Shown here piece by piece: positions 14,820 to 22,551 of a stretch of DNA of 33,996 nt (its first letter is position 1; every line of letters begins with the position of its first letter). The position numbers were made by a program, and so were the translations under genes. The stretch lies in NCBI GenBank assembly GCA_017938205.1, contig JAGBCA010000054.1, forward strand, positions 1 through 33,996, written 5' to 3'. A model generated the notes under the pieces. It had not been told where the DNA came from and ran no database searches. It saw only the letters and a program-made list of their open reading frames with translations. The stretch comes from Clostridia bacterium (GTDB lineage: Bacteria > Bacillota > Clostridia > Oscillospirales > CAG-272).

Positions 14820-16598
14820 TTAAACCAAGATCATTTTCTCAAGCTCTGCTTGTCTTGCATCCAAAATGCCGAGGAAGGATCGCACGCCCTCCTCATAATT
14901 CTGTGCTTTCCAAAGGGCTTCAAATTCACCCTTCAGCGTTTCGATCAGAGAGATCAGCGCCCTTGCCTTTTCTTCGCCGATCTCCTCGCCCATACGCAGC
15001 TTGCAAAGCTCGGCCGCCAAAATAACGGATGTTGCGCCCACGGCGATCTCTTGGAGATACATTTTGTCAACGGCAAGCGCTTGGACCTCTTCGAGGATCT
15101 CGTTTACGTAGCGGATCACGTTGTTAAAATAGAACGCATCGCCGCAGGCCTCAAGATCGAAAAACGCGCCGTAGCTCGTTTTGTCAAGCGGTTGCCAAAG
15201 CGTCATGCCACACATCGTTCCGAGACGCACGCGCTCGGGCTCGAGCAGATGGTAATTTCCGAGGCGGTGCAGGTGCTTGGAAATGCTTTCGCCGCCGAAA
15301 ATGAAAAAGTCCAGAAATTTTTCAGAGAGCCTTTCAAAGTAGGTCTCCATAATGAGTCCCTTTTGCTCCTGTTCGATGTTCCAGAAATGCTGGCCGCCGA
15401 GGGCAATGGGCAGATAGCTCCAGATCAGGGAGTGCGGATGTCCCTCCTGATCCATGCTCCAATCGGTGAGCATACAGCCCTTTGCGCCGTACATTCTGCC
15501 AAGCTCCGCGCTCGTGCGGATGTTGTAGGCCGAAACCTCAAACCGCCCCGTCAGGCTGAAATGCGTATTGCAGGAGGGACACATATAAAAGCGGATCCCT
15601 TTTTCTTTCAGAAAGCGGCAATGCCCCTCCATAATGCGCTCATTGCGAAGCTCGTAGCCCCATTCCAAAAGGGTGGCATCCTTTGGCAGTCTTGCCAGCG
15701 TTTCGGGGTAGCCGATGATCATATCCGACCAGAACTGCACGCGCTTTCCGTGCTTTTTCCGAATATAGTCCGCAACGCGGCAGAGATGCTCCATAAAAAG
15801 GGTGTCCTTGCCGTGCTTTTTGCAGTATTCCTCCAGCTGAAATCTTCCGAGCCCGTAAGCCTCGTCCAGCCCAATGTTCACGCTGTCCGAGGAAAAGCTT
15901 GGGAGAAGGGAATCGAAGATCTTCTCCAAAAGCTCTTGCGCCTCGGGGAGCAGAGGATTGATTGTAAATGTCCTCTCCTTGCCGTCCGATACCTCCAGCG
16001 CCTTGTATTCCTCTCTTTCAAGCCAAGCGCCCATATGCCCAAGGCAGTTCTGGTTGGGAACGAGGTCGATAAAACGGTCGCGGCAGTAGGCATCAAGCTC
16101 TTTTATGTCCTCGGGGGTAAGGCAGTCAAAGCCCTCGGTCACCTCGGGGAAGAGGGGATAGGCAAAGCAGAAGTTCTCCATATAGAGCTGAAATTCATTG
16201 TATTTGAGGAGCGCAAGCAGGTCGATCAGCCGCTTGATCGTTTCGGGCTTCGGCATTCGTCCACGGCTGATGTCAAGCATATAGGCACGCCTTTCAAAGT
16301 CGGGCCTATCCGAAACGGTTGCAAAAGCGATCTCGCCGTTTCCTCTTTTATAGATCTGAAAAAGGGAGGTAACGGCACGGAACGCGCCCTCGTCGCACGA
16401 TGAGAGGATGCGAACGCCCGTCTCTTCGATGTGAAGGGTGTACGCCTCCTTTTCAAGTGCCATATCCTTTATAAAAACGATTTCTCCCGAGGTCAGGCAG
16501 GCAAGGTAAAAGGCATAGAGATCTCTGTCTGCCATCTTGTTTTTGAAATGATATGTGCCCTCATGGGCGGTGTATGCTTTTGGGGTTGGAAATATCAT
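14820..16598 (-). CDS. GH20 hexosaminidase-like enzyme with N-terminal domain
   Basis: A 592-aa GH20-like enzyme, distinct from the two tandem copies. Residues about 1-110 match the alpha/beta GH20b-type domain that precedes many hexosaminidases (AFRAVTSLFQIYKRG). The barrel starts near 125 (RAYMLDISRGRMPKPETI) and carries the catalytic D245-E246 pair in NIGLDEAYGLG. LLEWGY and WSDMIIGYP are later barrel strands. After about residue 430 a helical C-terminal part follows. No signal peptide, so cytoplasmic. The ATG at 16598 has AAAGGTG upstream. It is 41 bases downstream of the GH99-like gene on the same strand and is probably its operon partner. A substrate with a terminal N-acetylhexosamine is expected, by family. 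Confidence 0.85.
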   Translation of the reverse strand: MIFPTPKAYTAHEGTYHFKNKMADRDLYAFYLACLTSGEIVFIKDMALEKEAYTLHIEETGVRILSSCDEGAFRAVTSLFQIYKRGNGEIAFATVSDRPDFERRAYMLDISRGRMPKPETIKRLIDLLALLKYNEFQLYMENFCFAYPLFPEVTEGFDCLTPEDIKELDAYCRDRFIDLVPNQNCLGHMGAWLEREEYKALEVSDGKERTFTINPLLPEAQELLEKIFDSLLPSFSSDSVNIGLDEAYGLGRFQLEEYCKKHGKDTLFMEHLCRVADYIRKKHGKRVQFWSDMIIGYPETLARLPKDATLLEWGYELRNERIMEGHCRFLKEKGIRFYMCPSCNTHFSLTGRFEVSAYNIRTSAELGRMYGAKGCMLTDWSMDQEGHPHSLIWSYLPIALGGQHFWNIEQEQKGLIMETYFERLSEKFLDFFIFGGESISKHLHRLGNYHLLEPERVRLGTMCGMTLWQPLDKTSYGAFFDLEACGDAFYFNNVIRYVNEILEEVQALAVDKMYLQEIAVGATSVILAAELCKLRMGEEIGEEKARALISLIETLKGEFEALWKAQNYEEGVRSFLGILDARQAELEKMILV

Positions 16599-16639
16599 AT
16601 TTGCACACCTTTGTTTGCATTTTTATGGTAAAACAGCCT

Positions 16640-17770
16640 TTATTCGCCAAATACTTCCTTCACGGCATCGAGATAGCCGTAGCCGAAAAGATCGTCCGGC
16701 TCAAGGTAACTGCCCTCCGTCCATTCGTTCCAGCTGTTGATGGTAACGAGCGGCACGCGGTCGGGATGCGTTTCTAAAAATGCTTTTGCGTTCATCAGCG
16801 CTTTTTTGAAAAGCGCGGGACAAGCACCCTCCAGCTGCACGGTTTTGACGGATCTGAAGCGCGGATTGTTATCCCATCCGCAAGAGACCTGCGGAAAATA
16901 CGGCACGGGACTGTCACCGTTCAGGCGCTCCCAGCCCTCCGCCGCCTTTTCCACCGCATCGGCATACGTACCCCATGGCTTTTCGAGAACGTTCACCATC
17001 TGATAGTTGGTGCAGCTTTCAAAGCCGAAATAGCGTATGACCTCGTCGATCGTCATGTGGCGGTCGCCGTCGTGAATGTCATAGCAGACCTTGTGCATAT
17101 TCAGCTGCAGGTGCACGCCCTTCAACCCCTTTTCCACGCATCGGCTTTTCAGCCAATCGAGCGCCTCCTTGGTTTTTTGAACGCCGCCGAGCCCTTCGAT
17201 GAGAATGGGTAGGGTGAAGATCATAAAAACCGGCTTTCCGTCGATCATGTAGTATCTCGGATGCTTGAAATACCGATCGATCAGCCGATCGGCGACGGCC
17301 TCAAACTGCTCTCTTGAAACGCGGCCGGTGTAGAGCATACTCCGGTTCAGCTGCTCTAAGGTATAGTCGCCCTCCATGTCGCTGTTTCGTATATCCCAGC
17401 TGTAGCCGATGTTATGGTTGGCCCACATGATGTAGAATTTCATGCGGTCGTTGTTGGAGGCCTTCAAAAAGCCGTCGTTTAAGCAGTTTTCAAGGAAGGG
17501 GCGTCCATCGTACCAATACCAGTCGTAGATAAATACGTTCACGCCGTGGCTTACCGCCTCGTCGATCTCCATTTCCATCACGGACTTATCCGCCTCGTTC
17601 ACGTAGCCCCACAGGGGCTTTCTCGGCCACTTATGGCCTTCGAATTTCGGCCGCGCGTTTTGAACGGCCTCCCATTCTCCGATGCCCTTCGGCCAGAAGA
17701 TCCTCGTTCGCAGCTCATCGCCCGTATATGCAGGCCAAACGAAGGCCGCCACGTCAAATTTCCGTTTCAT
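16640..17770 (-). CDS. GH99-like / WbsX-family glycan enzyme
   Basis: A 376-aa protein of the WbsX/GH99-like family. Diagnostic features are the opening AAFVWPAYTGDE, VFIYDWYWYDG near residue 80, HPRYYMIDGKPVFMIF in the middle and the C-terminal signature INSWNEWTEGSYLEPDD. Related domains are endo-alpha-mannosidase-like (GH99) or are found in O-antigen loci, where the reaction is not established. It lacks a signal peptide or lipobox. The ATG at 17770 follows AAGGAGC. It lies between the Gfo/Idh/MocA gene and the GH20 gene, with its own promoter, so it likely cleaves a mannose- or glucose-containing part of the same glycan. Substrate is inference. Confidence 0.85.
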   Translation of the reverse strand: MKRKFDVAAFVWPAYTGDELRTRIFWPKGIGEWEAVQNARPKFEGHKWPRKPLWGYVNEADKSVMEMEIDEAVSHGVNVFIYDWYWYDGRPFLENCLNDGFLKASNNDRMKFYIMWANHNIGYSWDIRNSDMEGDYTLEQLNRSMLYTGRVSREQFEAVADRLIDRYFKHPRYYMIDGKPVFMIFTLPILIEGLGGVQKTKEALDWLKSRCVEKGLKGVHLQLNMHKVCYDIHDGDRHMTIDEVIRYFGFESCTNYQMVNVLEKPWGTYADAVEKAAEGWERLNGDSPVPYFPQVSCGWDNNPRFRSVKTVQLEGACPALFKKALMNAKAFLETHPDRVPLVTINSWNEWTEGSYLEPDDLFGYGYLDAVKEVFGE

Positions 17771-17803
17771 ATATGCTCCTTCGGGTAAGATCTCTTTATC
17801 CGT

Positions 17804-17832
17804 AGTATATCACAGTCTTTGTCGGAATGCAA
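17804..17832 (-). promoter_or_regulatory. Promoter of the GH99-like / GH20 genes
   Basis: On the minus strand TTGCAT (17827-17832), 17 bases, TATACT (17804-17809) with TG one base upstream. It lies 33 bases before the GH99-like start codon. Confidence 0.65.
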
Positions 17833-17847
17833 TAGAGCTTCTTTTGC

Positions 17848-19104
17848 TTATGCGTGCACCTTGACGAGCGCGCCGCCCGCCTTGCGGGATTCCTCGGCGG
17901 CAATGCCCATCAGATGGCATTCCACGGACTTTGCAAGCGAGGTCGTCATATCGCGCGTACCCGTCAGCATCTCGTAAAGCGCATCAATGATCGCGCTGTC
18001 ACCGCCGCCATGGCCGATGCTGCCCTTGATCAGATCGCCGATCTTGATGACGGTCTTTTTCTTGCCGAAGGGGAGAATTTGGATCTCGTCCATGCGCTCG
18101 TCAAGAATGATCTCGCCGTAGGTGCCGTAGAAGGTGATGCGCCTGCCGGAGGCTTCGGCAAAGATCATCTTCAGCGAGGCGTGAATGCCGTTTTTGAAGG
18201 TCATCTGCACCATCTGATGGTCGATCATATCCACCCTCTGCTTGAAGGCACAACGGCCAAATTCGTGTGTTTTGATGCCTTCAATGAGGTTTTTCTCGGT
18301 CGTGGGGTAGACGAGGCTGATCTTGTTGAAGGGCCAATCAAATTTCGGCTCGCCCGCTTCGTGCCAGGCATCGATATAGATGCGCTTTGCGCTGTAGGGG
18401 CAGGTGTCCTTGTGGATGCATTCAAAGCAACGGTCGGCCGCACCCTCGGGTGCGTTTTCTTTCTTAAAGAAGCTAAGGTCGCCGATCGAGGAAAGCGTGT
18501 CGCACTCGCTGTCCGCATAGCCGACGAGGATGTCCAAGTCGTGGCAGCATTTTGCGAGGATCGCAGGGTGCGAAAGCTCCATATTCGCCCACATGCCCTT
18601 CACGTAGGCCTGCGACCAATGCCAATAGGCAACGCGCTCGTTGGCATCGATGGCGTAAAGCTTGCCGATCGTGCCGCTTTTTATCAGCTCGCCGCACTTC
18701 ACGAAGGCGGGCGCATAGCGAAGCACGTGGCAGATGATGATCTTGCCGCCGTACTTTTTCTGTGCCTTGACGAGCGCATCGATCTCCTCGCGGCTGTCGC
18801 TGATCGGCTTTTCAAGAAGAATATCATAGCCGAGCGCAAGTGCCTTCAGCGCTTGGGGCACGTGCACTCTGTCGGGCGATGCGATCACTACAACGTCGGC
18901 GCGCTTTTCTTTGAAAAATTCCTCGGGATCTGAAAATACCGATGCGCTCTTTAGGGAAAGCACGCTTTTCATTTTTTCGATCTGTGCGGGGTTTGGATCG
19001 CAAAGCGAAACGATCTCGTATTGATCGGGGTTCTTTGCCATATTTTCAGAGTAGGAAAGACCTCTGTTTCCGCAGCCGCAGATGGCAACCGTAAACTTTT
19101 TCAT
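17848..19104 (-). CDS. Gfo/Idh/MocA-family oxidoreductase with Cys cluster
   Basis: A 418-aa NAD(P)-dependent oxidoreductase. The nucleotide loop GCGNRG (10-15) and the EKP motif (98-100, LLEKPISDS) are classical, and KCCHDLDILVG carries the H188/D191-type substrate residues. An insertion near 224-238 contains C226, C229 and C235 (CFECIHKDTCPYS), followed by a long segment before the C-terminal strands (HGGGDSAIIDALYEM). C186 and C187 add to the unusual cysteine count. A metal site is possible. The start ATG 19104 with AGAGGT upstream is preferred over the upstream in-frame codons. It is the first gene of the minus-strand run and faces an AraC gene across an operator-like region. Substrate is unknown, presumably a sugar from the neighbouring glycosidases. 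Confidence 0.88.
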   Translation of the reverse strand: MKKFTVAICGCGNRGLSYSENMAKNPDQYEIVSLCDPNPAQIEKMKSVLSLKSASVFSDPEEFFKEKRADVVVIASPDRVHVPQALKALALGYDILLEKPISDSREEIDALVKAQKKYGGKIIICHVLRYAPAFVKCGELIKSGTIGKLYAIDANERVAYWHWSQAYVKGMWANMELSHPAILAKCCHDLDILVGYADSECDTLSSIGDLSFFKKENAPEGAADRCFECIHKDTCPYSAKRIYIDAWHEAGEPKFDWPFNKISLVYPTTEKNLIEGIKTHEFGRCAFKQRVDMIDHQMVQMTFKNGIHASLKMIFAEASGRRITFYGTYGEIILDERMDEIQILPFGKKKTVIKIGDLIKGSIGHGGGDSAIIDALYEMLTGTRDMTTSLAKSVECHLMGIAAEESRKAGGALVKVHA

Positions 19105-19169
19105 AAGTATTACCTCTTTGTTTTTCATAATCATTGTTGCGGTCGGCGTTTTGAGCCGCCGCTACTATG

Positions 19170-19216
19170 ATTGTAGCACGGAACGCATATAACTTACCAA
19201 CACAATCATATAACTT
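19170..19216 (-). promoter_or_regulatory. AraC-type operator and activator-dependent promoter
   Basis: Two exact copies of CATATAACTT at 19186-19195 and 19207-19216 are 21 bases apart, two helical turns, as for AraC-family direct half-sites. On the minus strand the -10 is TACAAT (19170-19175). The position expected for the -35 (19193-19198) is poor (GGTAAG) and overlaps the proximal copy, the layout of a class II activated promoter. The divergent AraC protein is the natural candidate regulator. Confidence 0.6.
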
Positions 19217-19230
19217 TTCGCAACAATATG

Positions 19231-19260
19231 TTGACAAGCGAATGCCGTCTGTGTTATCAT
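19231..19260 (+). promoter_or_regulatory. Promoter of the AraC regulator at 19298
   Basis: TTGACA (19231-19236), an 18-base spacer and TATCAT (19255-19260) with TG upstream. The strong -35 contrasts with the weak divergent promoter. Confidence 0.6.
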
Positions 19261-19297
19261 TATTTTGTAAAATAAAAGGAAAAACGAGGTGAATTTC

Positions 19298-20110
19298 GTG
19301 AAAACCGTATCTCCGGAAGAGCTTTTTCGATATAATTATTCGGTACAGCCGATCAATTCCCTCAGACAGTATTGGCGCTTTGGAAAAACCTTTTCCTGCC
19401 TGAACAAAGCGAAGGTGCAGAATATATTCGTTTTTCTGAATGGGTGCTCGGCCGTATATACGGATGCGGACGGAAGGACCGCAAAGGCGGAATCGGGCGC
19501 GCTGATCTATGCGCCCGAGGGCATACGCTACTCTGCGCGCTTTTCGGATTTTGAAAGTGAAAACGCTTGCACTGTGGGGATCAATTTCCGCTTGTTTGAA
19601 GAAGCGGGAGAGCCGCTGATCTTTGAGAATGAGATCAAGGTTTACAGAAACGCGGCCTTTCGCGAGCTTGTGGAAAAGATCGACCGCGCGGACAGAGGCA
19701 CCGTGCCCTGCTATGCCGCCATGAAATCCGGGATCTACGATATCATTTCCATCCTCGGAAGCACGCAGAGCACGCTCGAGGATAAATACAAGGTGATCGG
19801 GAAGGGAATCGAGGCGCTGGAGGGCGGAAATTTCACGGCGTCGATCGAGGATCTTGCCGAGGCCTGCAACGTAAGCGTCAGCTATTTCAGACGGCTTTTC
19901 AAGGAATACAGCGGCGTATCTCCGATGGAGTACCGTATGCAAGCTAAGATCGCCAAGGCGAAGGACTATCTTTGCCAAACGCATCTGAATTCTTCCGAGA
20001 TCGCGGATCTGCTCTCTTTTAGTGACACCTCGTTTTTCTGCCGATATTTTAAAAGAGTGGTGGGCGTATCCCCCGAGGCGTTTCGGAAGGATCATAAAAA
20101 AAGCGGCTGA
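19298..20110 (+). CDS. AraC-family regulator with cupin-type sensor
   Basis: A 270-aa regulator. Residues about 30-110 form an AraC-type cupin sensor (IFVFLNGCSAVYTDADG, GALIYAPEGIRYS). Residues about 165-263 form the two helix-turn-helix motifs (SIEDLAEACNVSVSYFRRLF and NSSEIADLLSFSDTSFFCRY), ending in the family run VVGVSPEAFRKD. The start is taken as GTG 19298 with GAGGTG just upstream; GTG 19289 with AAGGA is an alternative adding three residues. The gene is divergent from the Gfo/Idh/MocA-GH99-GH20 cluster and probably activates it through the paired CATATAACTT sites. The last two bases before the stop, and the stop itself, come from the duplicated fragment that starts at 20104, so the original C-terminus may have been slightly different. 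Confidence 0.87.
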   Translation: MKTVSPEELFRYNYSVQPINSLRQYWRFGKTFSCLNKAKVQNIFVFLNGCSAVYTDADGRTAKAESGALIYAPEGIRYSARFSDFESENACTVGINFRLFEEAGEPLIFENEIKVYRNAAFRELVEKIDRADRGTVPCYAAMKSGIYDIISILGSTQSTLEDKYKVIGKGIEALEGGNFTASIEDLAEACNVSVSYFRRLFKEYSGVSPMEYRMQAKIAKAKDYLCQTHLNSSEIADLLSFSDTSFFCRYFKRVVGVSPEAFRKDHKKSG

Positions 20111-20255
20111 TACCGCCGCCGTGCAGATGCTCTCCGAGTTTGAAAACGGAACGGTGCTTCTGCACGATTATAAGGTAAGCGAGGGCGGCGTGGATATTAC
20201 CGTACGCGAGGCGAAGGATACGCTTTCTCTGCATATCGCCATCGAAAAGGCGTGA
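20104..20255 (+). pseudogene. Truncated, internally deleted copy of the 12782-14467 gene 3' end
   Basis: The segment repeats the last part of the unknown 561-aa gene. Reading ADTAAVQMLSEFENGTVLLH onward, it matches that protein, then skips 68 codons (204 bases, in frame) and resumes at DTLSLHIAIEK to the stop at 20255. Similarity runs on to about 20271 and includes the first codons of the MGMT-like gene (MKPVFDA in the source, MKAALDV here). The deletion endpoints share GAGGCGAAGG, so it probably arose by recombination between short repeats. No start codon or ribosome site of its own. It overlaps the last seven bases of the AraC gene. Confidence 0.9.
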
Positions 20256-20289
20256 AAATGAAGGCTGCGTTGGATGTAAATAAAATACC

Positions 20290-20339
20290 AAAAAGCACTT
20301 ATGATATACGACAAAAATCGTGTGTCATAAGTGCTTTTT
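20290..20339. terminator. Bidirectional terminator
   Basis: AAAAAGCACTTATGA (20290-20304) pairs with TCATAAGTGCTTTTT (20325-20339), with partial pairing inside. A and T tracts on both sides serve the plus-strand AraC gene and the minus-strand operon ending at 20403. Confidence 0.85.
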
Positions 20340-20402
20340 ACTTGCTTATGTCTTACCTACCGAAAGTGATCAGCCTCTTAGCTTTTGATATCGGTTTGCC
20401 GA

Positions 20403-21374
20403 TCAATAGCCAACCTTCTCCCAGCATTCAAACGGAGCGGCAAGCTCATCGCTGATGTAGACCTGGGTTTTCTTGGTCTGAAGCATTGTGCTGGGGAGAT
20501 ATGGGGTGATCGGGCCGTGCGTGCACAGACGGGAGGTCATTCTTTGCCAGGAGGAGAAGGTGCCGCAGGTAGCCAGCGCGTGCACCTCGATGCGCTCCTT
20601 GGCGCGCATAACGTCGATCGGGCCGATGGTTGCGGCTTTGGGCGGTACGTTAGCGATATCGCCGGACTGACCGAACGTACCGTTGAGAGAGTTCTGCATG
20701 ATGGTCATAGGGTGCAGGGTAACAATCTGTGCGGGTTGGTTGAGCCATTCCTCAATGTCACCTGAGCCGATAAACTCCGGAATCGGATCAACGAATGCCA
20801 TGTGTCCTGCCCATCCGGGAGAGGTGGAAGCGATGTCGGCACCGCCCTCGGAAACGTCGTTGATGATCTTAGAGTAATCCGCAATATTTTCGTTTGTGGG
20901 AAAATGCACGTTTTCCATTGGCATACGGAGCTTGGGATCGATTTGGCAGTATAGGTATTTGATCATGGAATGAGCAAAGCCTGCCTCGTAGGTAATCGGC
21001 GCGATGTTGCCGTCCTCGTCAGCCCACTCATCCTCTGCAAACAGGTGCACCTTGGAGCAGTCGATCTTGAAGTAGTTGATCAGCTGTGCGAGAGGAATAT
21101 AGGTGTCGGGCTCGGGGTTGCCGAGAATCATCGTAAAGGTCTTTCCTGCCTCGGATGCCGCGCGCAAACGCTCAAACAGCGTTGCGATCAGCACGGGGTG
21201 CGGGTTCATCATAACCTTCACCTCGAATTCCGGATGCCACCATGGCTCACGCTGCTCAAGCTCCTTGCCGCTCATCTTGCGAACGCGCTCGCAGACCTCG
21301 CGGTCCTTGAACGGAACGAAGTCGGCAGGAGTAAAGCGAAACTTGGTTGCGGGATCGACGATAAAGTCTTTCAT
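20403..21374 (-). CDS. Divergent NagB-like (glucosamine-6-phosphate isomerase superfamily) protein
   Basis: A 323-aa protein of the NagB/RpiA sugar-isomerase superfamily. The phosphate-loop and turn region (FTMILGNPEPDTYIPLAQL, near residues 80-97) and the active-site segment SPGWAGHMAFVDP fit, but key residues differ. In NagB the segment reads GxDGHIAFNEP; here the Asp before Gly-His is Ala and the Glu after Phe-Asn is Asp, while the His is kept. Deaminase/isomerase activity on glucosamine-6-phosphate is therefore doubtful. ATG 21374 with AAGGAGA is chosen; the frame upstream to 21428 overlaps the nagA-like 3' end. It is last in a four-gene operon (28 bases after the NagA-like gene). It may act on an altered amino sugar, for example an oxidised one. 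Confidence 0.78.
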   Translation of the reverse strand: MKDFIVDPATKFRFTPADFVPFKDREVCERVRKMSGKELEQREPWWHPEFEVKVMMNPHPVLIATLFERLRAASEAGKTFTMILGNPEPDTYIPLAQLINYFKIDCSKVHLFAEDEWADEDGNIAPITYEAGFAHSMIKYLYCQIDPKLRMPMENVHFPTNENIADYSKIINDVSEGGADIASTSPGWAGHMAFVDPIPEFIGSGDIEEWLNQPAQIVTLHPMTIMQNSLNGTFGQSGDIANVPPKAATIGPIDVMRAKERIEVHALATCGTFSSWQRMTSRLCTHGPITPYLPSTMLQTKKTQVYISDELAAPFECWEKVGY

Positions 21375-21402
21375 GTATAGTGTCTCCTTGTTAAATAATT
21401 TT

Positions 21403-22551
21403 TTATGAAAATGCCTGCCATTTACCATTGAGCATTACGCGGCAGACCTTCATCCTGTGGTCAACGAGAACGAGATCTGCACGCTTCCCAACGGCAATCT
21501 CTCCGCGATCGAAAAAGCCCACCGCACGGCAGGGGTTGTAGGACGCAAACTTGAATACGTCAACGAGAGAAGCCCCCGTGTGTTTGATCATATTGCGGCA
21601 TGCGATATCCAACGTCATTTTTGAGCCGGCGATCTCTCCCGTGCAGTCGAAATTGATGTCGTCCACGTCATCGTATCCGGGGGGCACGGGGCCGTCGCAG
21701 GCATAGGCATCAGAGATAAGAATGATACGGTCATCACCCTTGATTCGGCGCACAAGGCGGAGCATATAGGGATCTACGTGGATGCCGCGGATGTCACAGA
21801 TCAGCTCGGCATAGATCTCGCGGTTGTAGTTCACGGCCTCGTCCACGCAGACTCCGCGGCACTCGGGGTACATGGGACGGTCACCCGTGGCATTGGTGTG
21901 ATGTGTTCCGATACGAAGCCCGTAGGGCATAAGGGCCTCGATTTGCCATGGAGACGCTTCACTGTGAGCAACGGCAAAGACGGCGGCAGGGTTCTTCGTT
22001 CTGACATCATGCACAAAGTCCATGATGTTCTCTCGCTCGGGCGCGAGTGCCCATACGCGCGCAATATCGTAGGCTGCCTCGATGATCGGCAGATGCTTGG
22101 ATGCATCGATGGGGCCCTGCCAGGGGTTGGATCCCTTATCGCAGCCGAATTTTGGGTTTAGGTAAGGGCCTTCCATATAAAGACCGCCGATATTTTCGCA
22201 TGCGGGCTCCTTCATGGCATCGCGGAGCGTATGGATCGCATCCAAATAGCCTGCGGTGTCCATGCTGAAATAGAGCGCGGGGAGCAGGGTAGTGGTGCCG
22301 TGCATCAGGTGATGGCGGCTTGCGGTTTTTGGATCGTCCTGAAAGAAGATCTTGCCGTCCGAGTGCGTGTGGATATCCACAAGCCCGGGGCCGACGTATA
22401 GTCCCTCGGCATTCACCGCGTCGCACCCCTCGGGGATCTTTGTTTTGCGCATTTCACCGTAGCCGACGATCCGTCCTTCGTTTACGAGAATGACGGCATC
22501 GGGGATAAAGTGATCGCGCATGACGAGTGTAGCGTTTTTTATAGCGATCAT
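21403..22551 (-). CDS. NagA-like N-acetylhexosamine-6-phosphate deacetylase
   Basis: A 382-aa metal-dependent amidohydrolase. Family residues are present in order: H61 and H63 in DIHTHSDG, E127 in YMEGPYLNP, H196 in AVAHSEA, H217 in GTHHTN, and catalytic D281 in ISDAYACDG. These fit the NagA branch, which removes acetate from N-acetylglucosamine-6-phosphate or related sugars in the cytoplasm. The region between 130 and 160 (KFGCDKGSNPWQGPID) is not standard for NagA, so the sugar may differ. The start ATG overlaps the stop of the ceramidase-like gene by four bases (ATGA), implying translational coupling. The next gene is NagB-like, so it is the second step of a probable amino-sugar pathway. 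Confidence 0.85.
   Translation of the reverse strand: MIAIKNATLVMRDHFIPDAVILVNEGRIVGYGEMRKTKIPEGCDAVNAEGLYVGPGLVDIHTHSDGKIFFQDDPKTASRHHLMHGTTTLLPALYFSMDTAGYLDAIHTLRDAMKEPACENIGGLYMEGPYLNPKFGCDKGSNPWQGPIDASKHLPIIEAAYDIARVWALAPERENIMDFVHDVRTKNPAAVFAVAHSEASPWQIEALMPYGLRIGTHHTNATGDRPMYPECRGVCVDEAVNYNREIYAELICDIRGIHVDPYMLRLVRRIKGDDRIILISDAYACDGPVPPGYDDVDDINFDCTGEIAGSKMTLDIACRNMIKHTGASLVDVFKFASYNPCRAVGFFDRGEIAVGKRADLVLVDHRMKVCRVMLNGKWQAFS

Noticed and set aside
14850-16403. 517-aa open frame opposite the GH20 gene
   Set aside because: It is antisense to a clear GH20 enzyme with a catalytic Asp-Glu pair; no family signature in the antisense protein.
20252-20455. 67-aa ORF after the duplicated fragment
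   Set aside because: Its start is the copied beginning of the MGMT-like gene, then it runs through a terminator; no protein family seen.
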